Origin: Eudromia elegans
Lineage: Eukaryota > Chordata > Aves > Tinamiformes > Tinamidae
Direction of reading: 5' to 3'
Assembly (NCBI GenBank): GCA_003342815.1
Contig: PTEX01000120.1
Location: 706,562-770,561 of the forward strand
Length of the DNA stretch: 64,000 nucleotides
The position numbers and the translations under genes are program-made. The notes under the pieces were generated by a model. The model saw nothing but the letters and a program-made list of their open reading frames with translations. It was not told the DNA's origin and did no database searches. Numbering within the stretch: position 1 is the stretch's first letter; each line of letters starts with the position of its first letter. Shown piece by piece: positions 37,661 through 48,027 of this stretch.

Positions 37661-40164
37661 TTTGCAATTTCTGAATTCTTCAAAAGAACCTCTGAACTCC
37701 TCCAAAATAATATTTTGAAACTGCCATTTGACATATAAAATTGCTATTATACTAATTCAATTTATAAAAAGATCACTTCCTTTGGCAAACAAAGTTGTGG
37801 AAAGAATTAAGACATATGGGAGTGAGTTGGGTGTATGGAGTGAGTATGGGGTTTATTACATGCTCAGATATTTAGCTTAGAGAACCTACAGTTAAGTCTG
37901 GGATGCTAATACATTTAATACAAAAGGATAAGTTCCTCTACAGCATGATTCACCTATGTTAGGCTTCTCTTCTGATTCATTCCCTGAAGGTTCCTGTCTC
38001 TGTTTATTCACCACATAAAGACATTAAAACAACTAGCTTCCTAAGTTAGCTACATAACATTACTCATTGTGACCCTTTTTCAGTAACATACCTAGTTGAG
38101 TGCATAGTTGATGCTCACTTCTTCCTACTTAAGACAGAAAGCAGAATTGCAATTCAGTCCTGAAAACATTCTTGCCCAAAGTTACAAAGCAACTTAATTA
38201 GACATAACAGTATTCGTATGTGTCCTGTTGTTACTGAAATTTCATACTGAGGCAGAAATAGGAAAGTACACTTGGTTTTAAACTGTGGATTTCCTGGCTT
38301 TTGAATATTAATTTTGTGAATCAAGAAATGAATTCCATTCTCTCTATTACTACTAAATACTGTGTCTATTTTATCCTACAAACTTCCTCTAGATCTATTT
38401 TATCCTACAAACTTCCTCTTGTCCTATAAAATTAAACAGTTCTGCAGTAAGTGATAGAGTGGCAAAATTAAGATTTTACTTTCCAAATGTTATAGGAGAC
38501 TAAGGTCATCATTAACCTAACCTGGTCACTGATTTCAAAAGATAATTATTTAAAAAGATAATTTTGAAAGAGAGAGGATGAAATGAATCCTCCTAGAAGA
38601 AACAGAAGTCTATTGTATGTTAACTCTCTGAGGGTACTCACAAAGGTAAGTTTAATCACTGAAGCAAAAATTCTGGGACTACAAGTCCTAGAGTTTAATG
38701 TAAATTTACTTTTAAAATACAAGAAACATTTCACTTATTGCAGACAATTCCAATAATTTAGATAGTACATTTCCAGTAATATATTTAAGAAATTCTAGAT
38801 TACAATTTATATTTCTGATCTAATGGCTCGTCCAATTTATTTATGATTCAGAGGATTCTCAGTCACAGTTGAGCCATTTATTTCCATTCACTGCTCTTTC
38901 CTTAACCTTTCTTTCACTTCCTGACAACAGTGTTTAAGGAATTTGCGTTAATTATCAGCAACTTTTTAGTAGAGGTGCAGAGATACATAGTAAATTGTTA
39001 AATTCTTTGGATGTCTACAATAAAGTGTGAAGATAAATAAAGAGCTAAATTAGTTACCAGGCAAATAAATACAACTCAACCTTTCAAATATGAAGCTATT
39101 CTTTACTTCACGAGTGGCTGTTTTGTATTATATAATTTAAAAAGTTGTGTTTCCATTCAATCAGAGAAAAAGTTTATTTTTTTCATTTACTTTTATTTAT
39201 GTAATTTTAGTGTAATAATTTGGAAAATCAGTCCCTAAATAGTATCTAAAGTAACTAACTCATTTGCTCATTTCACATCTCTTTCTTATATATTTAAAGT
39301 TGACTTGCTGGTCCTTTGTAAGAATAACTTTAACATAAGAAACAAACAAAAAAAAGTTTAATATGAAACATCTTCCAGATGGCCTTTTTTATGCTGCTTA
39401 TTAAGAATTATATCTTGAGTAGGACAGAATAAGTGCTTGTGAATCTGATAATTTCTTCTGTGGATGAGTAGAGATCAACTTGCCTTCCCTACATAATGGT
39501 CTCCTTCAGGATTACTCAGGTTTCTGATCTATTTCTTTAACAGTATCAGACAAGTAAATAGAACTACATGGACTGCAGTATATCAGAATGCTGATAATAT
39601 GTCTTTTATGTTCTGTGTCTTATTATGTAGCACAGTCACAGTACAAGTTAAATATGTGCTGAATCAATACTTGAACTCTAAAGAAACATTTACAGGAATA
39701 TAAATTGTTTGCTTTGTGTGGATACCACTGGTTTGAGAGGAGGCCTCAATAAGGATAAACAGCTAACGCACTATGGCCACCTGCATTGTTTCCTTAACAG
39801 ACATGGTGTCATTATAAAATCTGTTGCAGCTTTTACAACTGTGTCATTTCAGGACTCCCACAAAACTGCTGTGTCTGGGGCTCATGCCACAAGACTTGTA
39901 CACATAGCTTTGTTTGATCAGAGATATCTGTGCCCTTTATCTTGGCTTCCAAAATATTTCTTATGTGCCAGCTACCAGCTATTACAAGTCTGTGCCTATG
40001 AGGGCTTACAGCACTTTTTCCTCAGGCTGAAAATTTCAACACATACCTGCCAATAGATTTCTTTAATCCAACCTTGAAAGCATTCTGGAGCATACTTCAC
40101 CTTGAGAAAATTGCCTTTAAGATTTTTTTAAGTTCTCCAGTCCTCAGTGTGTGAACTAGGTTCA
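37661..40164. other. AT-rich non-coding sequence
   Basis: Nothing recognised apart from a 29-bp tandem duplication at 38365-38420. The 115-codon frame at 39709-40056 (+) has no recognisable motif and stands directly before a CR1 insertion. Confidence 0.5.
38365..38420. repeat. 29-bp tandem duplication
   Basis: The unit beginning tctattttatcctacaaact occurs at 38365 and again at 38394. The two copies are identical over about 27 bp, which points to a recent duplication. Confidence 0.93.
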
Positions 40165-40479
40165 TGTGTGAATCGAGAGGAGATCGGATTAATATGTACA
40201 AATACCAGAGGGGTGAATGTAGGTAGGAGGGGCCCAACTCTTCTCAGTGGTGACCAGTGATAGGACAAGGGATAAAAGGCACAAGTTGAAACACAGGAAA
40301 TTCCATCTCCCTATGAAGAAGAATTTCTTTCCTGTGAGGATGACAGAGCCCTGGAACAGGCTGCCCAGAGAGGTTGTGGAGTCTACTTCTCACCACCTGG
40401 ATGCCCCCCTGTGCCATGTGCTCTGGGTGTTTCCGTTTGAGCAGGGCAGCTGGACTGCATGATCTCTAGAGGTCCCTTC

Positions 40480-40805
40480 TGTGATGGATGTCCTCCTTCC
40501 CCAGCTCAACCTGACTTTTCACAGGTAGCCCTATTCGGGTGCTAACCACCAGTGATCGTGGTAGTTGCCTCCTGGATTTCTTCCAGGAGTTTGGAAAGCA
40601 AGGGGGTCCAATCTGAACCTTGTGACTCAATGGGAGGGTGTCCTTGATAATTCTGTGTATTATCTTGAACCTGCATGCAGTAAATTATGTGACCTTGCCA
40701 CAGAATCTCTTGAAACCATTGTCCATATCAATAAAATTTATTACTGTTTCTTTCACATGAGTGAGGTGTATTGTGCCACTCACCTCCCATACTTATTCCA
40801 TCTCA
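40480..40805 (+). mobile_element. Solo LTR (326 bp) inserted in CR1, with 5-bp target duplication
   Basis: The element begins TGTGATGG and ends CCATCTCA, so the termini are TG...CA and form an 8-bp inverted repeat with one mismatch. The 5-bp duplication CCTTC is perfect at 40475-40479 and 40806-40810, and removing the insert restores the uninterrupted CR1 3' end. A poly-A signal AATAAA is at 40730-40735, which sets the orientation as plus. A 5-bp duplication suits an ERVL-type element, but the family is not assigned from sequence here. The 84-codon frame across it is not a gene. Confidence 0.93.
40730..40735 (+). promoter_or_regulatory. LTR polyadenylation signal AATAAA
   Basis: It lies in the last quarter of the 326-bp LTR, about 70 bp before its 3' end, as expected for the R/U5 boundary region. 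Confidence 0.6.
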
Positions 40806-40839
40806 CCTTCCAACCTTAAGTATTCTGTGATTCTGTGAT

Positions 40840-43800
40840 CTAGATAAGGACACATACTTTGGTCATTTCTAAGAAAGATAATTTTTGATCTGGGGAGAAG
40901 ACAGGTCTCCGACTTCTGACTCTTGAGTCTCTGTTCTGCTGCTCTACAATTATGTCTTAGCCTAGCATTTACGAGAGAGAAAAAATGTGCTGACTTGGCA
41001 TTATAATGTTTTTTTGTATCAGATTTTCAGATAAATGCTTTAGTGTTGCCATCTGAGCAGCAATATTAATCATTACCTGAACTTCTTCACAGTTTTCTAT
41101 AATAAATCTTGTTAATAATTAATGTCATTCCTTCGCTAACTCCAAGATAAGCTACGAAAGATTTAATAACTTTTGTCCAAATGACCTACAGAGGTCTCAA
41201 AATCTATTATGATAATTAATGCTTAGCTGTGAAGTTGAACTTATTTCACATTGTTTTTTAATGTGCACTTTGATAAATATTGTTTACAAAAAGAGTGATT
41301 AATCAGTATTATAACTACATGTCCATATGCATTAAGGGGAAGCCTTCTAAGTGAATTTAAGCTTTGATTTTGTTGGATCTAGTTAAGAAAAACTTTGTAC
41401 TGTGTATCAAATAAAGAGCAAGAATAATCAGTAGAATTGCCTTCAGAGCAAAACTGAAAATAAAGCAATTATATATTTGTATCTCTATGGCTGACGTTTT
41501 ATTATCATGATGACATAGGATGCACTCCAGGGTTGTACTCATATAAATGCATGGATGTGATATGGCTTTTCAAAATAGGGCTGCTAAAATCAGTGGTGCT
41601 GCTCATCGTATTGATACTATAATTGTCTTTTGAGTAGGATTCCTAACCTAAGATTACAAAGTAGTGCCACGCAAAAGACAATACTTCCTTGATCTAGTTC
41701 TAATTGTAGGTACATAAATCTCTAGGATACTTTTAATCTCTAGAGCAGAACTCACTTTTCTCCCTAACACAGCTTTATGTCAAAATCTTCTGGGAAATAC
41801 TTAATATACTGAAAATGCCATTGAATCCTTTTCCTGTTCATTCAATAATGAACATTCCAGATGTGACCATGTTTAAAGTGTGTATTTAAAATGATACAGA
41901 ATGGTAACTTACTGCTGACATAACTCAATGATCACTTATTTCAAACACTTACAAGTCTTAATATCTATTCAAAAAATTAGGACACAAGTCTGTTCAATAA
42001 TGTTTTAAAATAATTATTAGCTTCTAAAAGAACTGCACTTTCCACAGCGGTGTTTTTAAGATCTGAAAGTTGATTTACTTTTTCAGTCTGAAACACTGTA
42101 TTCATTTAAACCAGTATATTTTTCTAGTTCTATCTATAACTTGAAAAGGAACTCCACCCGGAAATCTTGTCTTGGATACCCTACACAATAGTAAAAGCTG
42201 CTCTTGAGGCGTTTCTAACCTTATCAAAACTAGAAAATTTATCTGCTCTACGGTATTACCTAAAGATCTCACACAGTTTCTCTGTATAGTAAGCATAATA
42301 CACAACACAGACATAATTAAGATGCAGTTCATTTCTCTTCAGAAGAGCTTAATATGCAAAGAAGTCATTGATTTACACAGGCTAAAAGGAAGTGATGTCA
42401 ATTTGCAAGCATGCTTGCACTGCATGTATAAAACAACAGTTACCCCTTTCCATAACTTTCTCTATAGCAGTTTTTTTCCTGCAAAAACTGTAATTCTGGA
42501 AGGGATAAAGAATTTGTTTTGAATTTTTCCTTTAAATAATAAAATAATATTAAAAGAAAAAAATAAAAAAACACATTTGTATTTTAACATTCCCTGTAGT
42601 TTTGCATATAATTAGTGACTCAGTAAAATCCTAGATCTGTTTTAGAAATTATCTGTGAAGAAATGCCATTTTTAGTGTCTCTCAAAGAGACATAAAACTT
42701 TCTTGGTATACTTAATCAGAAAGTGGGAATTAGGATCCCTGTAAAAATCTTCATATTCTAAAGATTCAGATATGACTTTCCTTGACTTGCAATTTTAATT
42801 CTAAAAGCAAGTATGTTTAAATTGATGAGTTGTGTAAAGGATATATATCTGCTGATCAGTTGATATCCTTTTCAAATATTAAAGCAATTAATTTGTGTTT
42901 AAATTCTAACTTGTTCGAGACCTATTCAAGATTCGAGACCTATTTTTCTCTTTTCATCCCAAAGTGGTAAGGGCACTGTGCTTCTGTGTTTTGGAAGGAG
43001 ACATTATCCCTTGATCAGGAGAAGTAAGGTAAGATTATGCTTTATTAGATTACTCTTTACCAAAGACAGAAAGTTCTCTAGCAAATATTCTATTTCAATT
43101 TCTATTGTTTTCTTTTTATCTTATCTTTTCCTTTGCTCAGGTTGTTTTCTCACTTTTTTTTGCTTAACATCTCAGAAGTTTAGGGCAAAGTTGATAAGAT
43201 ATGAAACAAAACAATAAGAATACCAACATTGTTGCAACTGTAAAATTTCCTTTTACTACAGTGCATTTTTATGAGCATCTCACTTGCAAGGGTGATATTT
43301 GAAACTATAGCATCCTTAATTAAAAGACATAATGACAAAGATATTAGTGGCTAGTACTCCTTTTGGGGAAGGCTCGGTTCATCTTGGCTAGCAGCTATCT
43401 CTGTGTAAGGACACAAAGAAAAGGGTAATGTATTTTCTATCTTTTCTGCTCTCCAAAGGTGTCTGTCCATTAACAACCAAATACATTATCAAGCATAGAA
43501 TATAGCAGTGTGATTGAATTTTTGAATTGCCTAGTGAGTATGGTATAAACCAGGTGTATCACCTATGAACATGTAGAAGAAATAGATGTGTTGGAGCAGC
43601 AGGATTTTCATCCTGCTCTTCTTATCTAAGGAATGCTAAAAACTTAGATTATGCCTTCTGTTCAGGCTCAAATACAAATCATCATGAATCTGAGTCATGC
43701 CTCCGGTCAACTCATTTTTCTTCTCTCATTCCTATTTCCTTTGCCTTCTGGAATATTTGCTTGTTTCATCGGGCTAAGGTTTAAGTGACCTTCTCTGACT

Positions 43801-43951
43801 TTTCTTCCATTGTATTGGTGGTGTATGCTACCACAAAAAAGAAAAGAAAACTATTGACACAAATCTTTTGTATCAAAATGAGCGTATTTCAGTGTACCTC
43901 TAATTGTAGCTTCCCAGTAAGGAAACAATGGGAGCATTTTAATACCATTTT
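40840..43951. other. AT-rich spacer between two inverted CR1 copies
   Basis: About 3.1 kb with short frames only (such as 42102-42332 minus and 42978-43217 plus) and no recognisable family. It forms the loop between the plus-strand CR1 at 40165-40839 and the minus-strand copy at 43952-44765. Confidence 0.5.
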
Positions 43952-44765
43952 ATCATAGAATCATAGAATCACAGAATGGCTGAGGTTGGAGGGGAACTCT
44001 AGAGATCATCTAGTCTGACTCCCCTGCTCCAGCAGGGTCATCCACAGCGCATGGCACAGCGGGGCATCCAGGAAGATCTCCAGAGGAGCAGACTCCATAA
44101 CCTCTCTGGGCAGCTTGTTCCAGGGCTCTGTCACCCTCACAGGAAAGAAGTTCTTCCTCACATGGAGATGGAAGTTCCTGTGTTTCAACTTGTGCCTTTT
44201 ATCCCTTGTCCTATCACTGGTCACCACTGAGAAGAGTTGGGCCTCTCCTACCTACATTCACCCCCCTGGTATTTGTACATATTAATCAGATCTCTTCTCG
44301 GTCTTCTTTTTGCTAGACTAAACAGGCCCAGCTCACTTAGTCTTTCCTCATATGGTACATGCTCCAGTCCCTTAATCATCTTTGTCATTCTACGCTGGAT
44401 CTTCTCGAGAAACTTCACGTCCCTCCTGTATTGGGGAGCCCAGAACTGCCCCCAGTACTCCAGGTGTGGCCTCACTAGAGCTGAGCAAATGGACAGGATC
44501 CCCTCCCTCGCCCTGCTGGCAACGCTCCTCCTGATGCAAGACAGGATCCCATTGGCCTTCCTGGCCACAAGGGTACATTGCTGCCTCATGGTTAAGTTGT
44601 TGTCAACTAGGGCCCCTAAATCCCACTCCACAGAGCTGCTTTCCATCAGATCAGTCCACAATCTGTACTGGTGCACATGTGGAGGACCTTGCACCTCTCC
44701 TTGTTGAACCTCATGAGGTTCCTCTCTGCCCAACTCTCCATCCTGTCTAGGTTCCTCTGACCTAG
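43952..44765 (-). mobile_element. CR1 LINE, reverse-transcriptase C-terminal part and 3' end
   Basis: The left end is the CR1 terminal repeat in reverse (atcatagaatcatagaatc). The minus-strand frame at 44248-44772 (174 codons) reads the distal part of CR1 ORF2, with ALVRPHLEYWGQFWAPQY and a MIKGLEHVPYEERLSELG-like block. The frame stops near 44248 and the protein similarity resumes in another frame at 44006-44227 ([25 protein letters not shown]). The catalytic core of the reverse transcriptase and the endonuclease are missing, so the copy is 5'-truncated and dead. It is one of the better-preserved copies here and so among the younger. Confidence 0.97.
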
Positions 44766-46227
44766 AGGTCATTTTATATTATAGACTAAAGAGGAACGTG
44801 CTTCAGTTCTTGGAGTGCACCTTCTTAACTATCTTTTATTCAGAAAACATGCCGTCTCCCACTGGCATGATAAGGCCAGGCAGTTTTGACAATGTACTCT
44901 AATTTAAGCAGAAAGGGTCAGGCAGTCAGCATCTAAGTATCAGCTACCTGTATCACTGAAAAGTGAGTTCACATTACATACTTCAGGCTTGATTCCTCAG
45001 TTCTTGCAGTTCCATAAAGAGGAATAGTTCTTTACGATTTCCTGCAGTGCCCTTTGCTTTTTCAGGCCCTGAAGGCACTGCCAATAACTCCCTCAGTCCT
45101 GCCCACCCCTATCCTCAACCCCAGCCCCATCTCAGTCCAGCCCCATCTTGTTACCTATCCCTGACACTGCAGCAGTGCCAGTTCCAGCCCTGCCACAGCC
45201 CTGTCTGACCACAGGCACTTTGACTCCCACCTTGGTCCCAACGCTGACATGCCTCTGACTATTCAACCTGTCCTCAGCCCATCTCTGGTCCCTGTACTTG
45301 TGGTGGTTCCCAATGCAGGGGCTTAGATTGCTGTGCCCTGCACCACCAGGAGCACCCAGCCACATGGTGCCCTAATGCTACATGTCCTTGGGTGAAAGCA
45401 GTAGAATTTAAGAAGCCTTGCCATTACTTTAACAGTAATTTTGTATTATTGTGGTTTGTGGTTTCAAGCTATGCATATACCCTTTCTGAGTGTAAGAAAG
45501 GGTACTTCCACATGTCATCTGGGGCTGCCAAGGCATGGGGCAGAATGTTTCCAAATGTGGAGTGATGTGTATAACACCTACAGATGGAAAAATAGTGGGG
45601 AGAACTCACAGAAAAATGAGAGCAAAAAGCTCAGGCAAATGAGAAGCAAAGTCACACCCTTGCATTAGTATAAATCTGTATTAGTTCCACTGAAATAGCT
45701 ATCTAGTGTTCTGAACAGCTCACATAAATATTCTTACACTCTGGGCAGCCTGAATCACCGGGAAAGAACTGACCAAGATAAGCATGTAAGCAATAGAGTT
45801 TGTATTAGCTTAGTCCAAGGTGAGAAGAGAGATGCATGCAGAGCGATGACTCTAGACTCTTTCTGTGTGGCAAGCTAATACAGCACTGATCCAATAAAGA
45901 GGATGTTGGAGCATGATTTTTTTCCTGGTAACTTCATTATATTCTGATGTTTACTTCCAACTAAAATTAAATATTAAAGTATGTCTTTGTAATTATGTTG
46001 CCTGCCCTACTAGAGTGGAAAGTGTACTGTATGTATAAAATATTAAACCTTTACTCTTCATTTGGGCAGCAGGTCAGAAACAAAGAAAAAGAGAGTACCT
46101 ATATTATGCAGTAGTACGTAAACTGTGCAACCTTCCTGCTTTTAGAAATTTTGGCAATGAAATGAGAAGAGTGAATTACATTTTTTTCATCTTACTATTT
46201 TTCATGTTGTAGCAAGAGATGAGATTG
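44766..46227. other. Unique sequence including a C-rich island
   Basis: Mostly unremarkable, except for the C-rich stretch at 45050-45375 described separately. No supported gene. Confidence 0.5.
45050..45375. other. C-rich island, possibly a decayed minisatellite
   Basis: A sudden change from AT-rich to C-rich sequence with recurring short words: cagccccatct twice within 30 bp, 'cagccctg' repeated, and many ccc runs. Few CpG are visible, so it is not a clear CpG-island promoter. A 77-codon minus-strand frame covers part of it, with no domain. It may be remnants of a tandem repeat or an unrecognised retroelement. Confidence 0.4.
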
Positions 46228-46392
46228 CTAGAGGCAGTTTTTAACATCCAGTTTTGCTGCTGCTTGTGGAACAACTTTGTCTAGTAAACTAAGGATCTTG
46301 TTGTCTGATCCACCTTGTTTTGCCATTCTTAATTGGTCACTATGCTGCTCTAATTTTAACTGGAGGTCCAAGCTTGTAGAAGCTGGTCCAGC
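46228..46392 (-). CDS. Candidate terminal coding exon of an unidentified gene
   Basis: On the minus strand a strong acceptor (TTTTCTTTCTCTCTCAG) at 46393-46409 is followed by 54 open codons and a TAG at 46228-46230. The peptide begins AGPASTSLDLQLKLEQ and ends AAAKLDVKNCL; its middle (LRMAKQGGSDNKILSLLDKV) looks helical with leucine spacing compatible with a short coiled coil. It has no Phe or Tyr, unlike chance frames in the surrounding AT-rich DNA. The other two frames have stops early. No canonical AATAAA was found in the next 300 bp downstream, and no upstream exon could be recognised. I do not recognise the protein. It could also be an exon of a decayed gene or chance. Confidence 0.3.
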   Translation of the reverse strand, partial: AGPASTSLDLQLKLEQHSDQLRMAKQGGSDNKILSLLDKVVPQAAAKLDVKNCL

Positions 46393-46409
46393 CTGAGAGA
46401 GAAAGAAAA

Positions 46410-47941
46410 TTGCTTACAGTTGATTTTCATAGCTTTTCACAGTAAGGTTGCAATGTGATGGCTGAGACTAGGGTTTTTGGCCTCGTTTAGTTTTTCTTTG
46501 ACATCTTAGCATTCCTCTACTGTTCTATTCATTCCTTTATTTATTTTTTCCAGACTATTGGTGTTCCTGCTGTATTTGCCTAATGTTCTAAACAGAGTAT
46601 TTGAAATATATTTTCGAACCTACAGTTCAGGTTTAACATCAACTTAAATGAATGAAAATGCTGCAGTGCAAACACATTTTTCTGTTCATCAGAACAGTTG
46701 CAGATATATCTTTTCTCCATGACTACCAAATCCCAGAATGTAAGTCCAATTATGCTTAGCTGCATAGTTTTTTACAAAGACACCTATTTTACCTTACTGA
46801 GTCATAAAAGACATTTAGAGAGTAACACGAGACTCTTGGGGGTTCTTCTTAGTTTAGTTCTTATTTCTTGTTTTTAGTATCAGTTGCTTTCTTTCTTATG
46901 CTGAATCCTTCAAGAAGTATTTTAATTGCTACTCTGTAGCTGGAGATAAAGAAAATGGTTGGTATGGGGAAAATAAATATCAATATGTTATCTATAGATT
47001 GAGCTTGAATGACAAACACAGCAGTGAATACACATATTCAGAATGCCTTTGTGGCAAATGCAAAACCACATACAGCTGGAGCACAGTTATGCATAGAAAA
47101 GTATAGCTGTAGTGCTGTATTGTTTGTTTTCTGGGGTTTATTTGTTCATTTTTCCTAGGAGAGACTACTCCTCCATGTTTGTTATTATATATTCATTCTA
47201 TCACACCAGGTTTCTGTTTTTCTCCCATGAAGCAGGAGATTGAAGCCCTAGAGCCAAGTCTTTCAGCTTCACATCATTGATCTTAGAATCCTTACAAACA
47301 TCTATTTGTAATTACAAATTACTACTTCTTCACAAAAAAGCTTTTGTTATTATACAGAATTTCTATCCAAAATATTTTTTATTGAAGTTTTTACTAGTCA
47401 TATTTCATAGATCTTTTAATAATAAAAAAATAGATTTAAACAAGGAACAAACAAATAAATATACAAGTATTGAGTAAAGGGAAAATGGGGAAAAAGTGGT
47501 ACTTTTTCTGAAGAAATTTTTATTTCAGTTTTCCTGATTGATCAGTGACTATGGAATGCCTGAAGTCTTAGCTGTCAGTTTGAGATTAGATAAGTTATTT
47601 TTGCAATAGTATTTTCTGAATTGAGTGAAACATCAAAAAGAATATTTAACTGTTCCTTCATTGTTACATCTGAATAGATTATATTGAAGGCAAAAGCATA
47701 TTGTAGTGTTCGTTTGCTAAATTTCATTCAGTGATGTCCACAGATTCTAAAACCAGCTAGGTTTGAGAGGCTCCTATGTTTCTTACTTGTTACTTTTATT
47801 TTTTATTAGCATATAATAGATTAAATATTTTACCAAGGGTTGTCAAAGAGTTTAAACCTATAGTTTAGAACAGATATTACTTGTTATTAAAAATTGGTGA
47901 AATATAATCTTATTATCTTGATTTTTTAAAACAATTTTAAG
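46410..47941. other. AT-rich non-coding sequence
   Basis: If the candidate terminal exon at 46228-46392 is real, this would be part of its upstream intron. No further exon on that strand was recognised. Confidence 0.4.
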
Positions 47942-48027
47942 ATGCACAAAATCCTTGGATGCCTCTCGAAATGCTGGCATAAACACTCAGGAAATGAAGG
48001 TCTGAAAGAAAAGAAAATATTGCAAAG
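47942..48027 (+). other. Weak candidate: first coding exon ending at a GTGAGC donor
   Basis: An ATG at 47942 opens 28 codons plus two bases, starting MHKILGCLSKCWHKHS, with two cysteines near the N-terminus and a lysine-rich end. It stops at a good donor (caaag|gtgagc) at 48028. There is no recognisable promoter and no second exon. It would lie on the opposite strand to the candidate at 46228-46392. Chance is a serious alternative. Confidence 0.15.

Larger units (their letters stand above)
40165..40839 (+). mobile_element. CR1 LINE, end of ORF2 and 3' end, split by a solo LTR
   Basis: From about 40165 the sequence encodes the C-terminal segment of CR1 ORF2: a frame at 40247-40462 with [16 protein letters not shown] and WNRLPREVVES. 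It then runs into the 3' UTR (gatctctagaggtccctt). At 40480 it is interrupted by a 326-bp LTR and resumes at 40811 with caaccttaagtattctgtga and the terminal repeat. It shares with the minus-strand copy at 43952-44765 the diagnostic 'gaatgtaggtaggag' segment, which includes an in-frame stop, so both derive from the same source subfamily. Confidence 0.95.

Noticed and set aside
39709-40056. 115-codon plus-strand frame just before a CR1 insertion
   Set aside because: It shows no CR1 or other family similarity, and nothing ties it to a transcript.
40565-40819. 84-codon plus-strand frame
   Set aside because: It lies within the solo LTR and runs into CR1, so it is not a host gene.
44237-44707. 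156-codon plus-strand frame
   Set aside because: Antisense shadow of the CR1 reverse-transcriptase frame on the minus strand.
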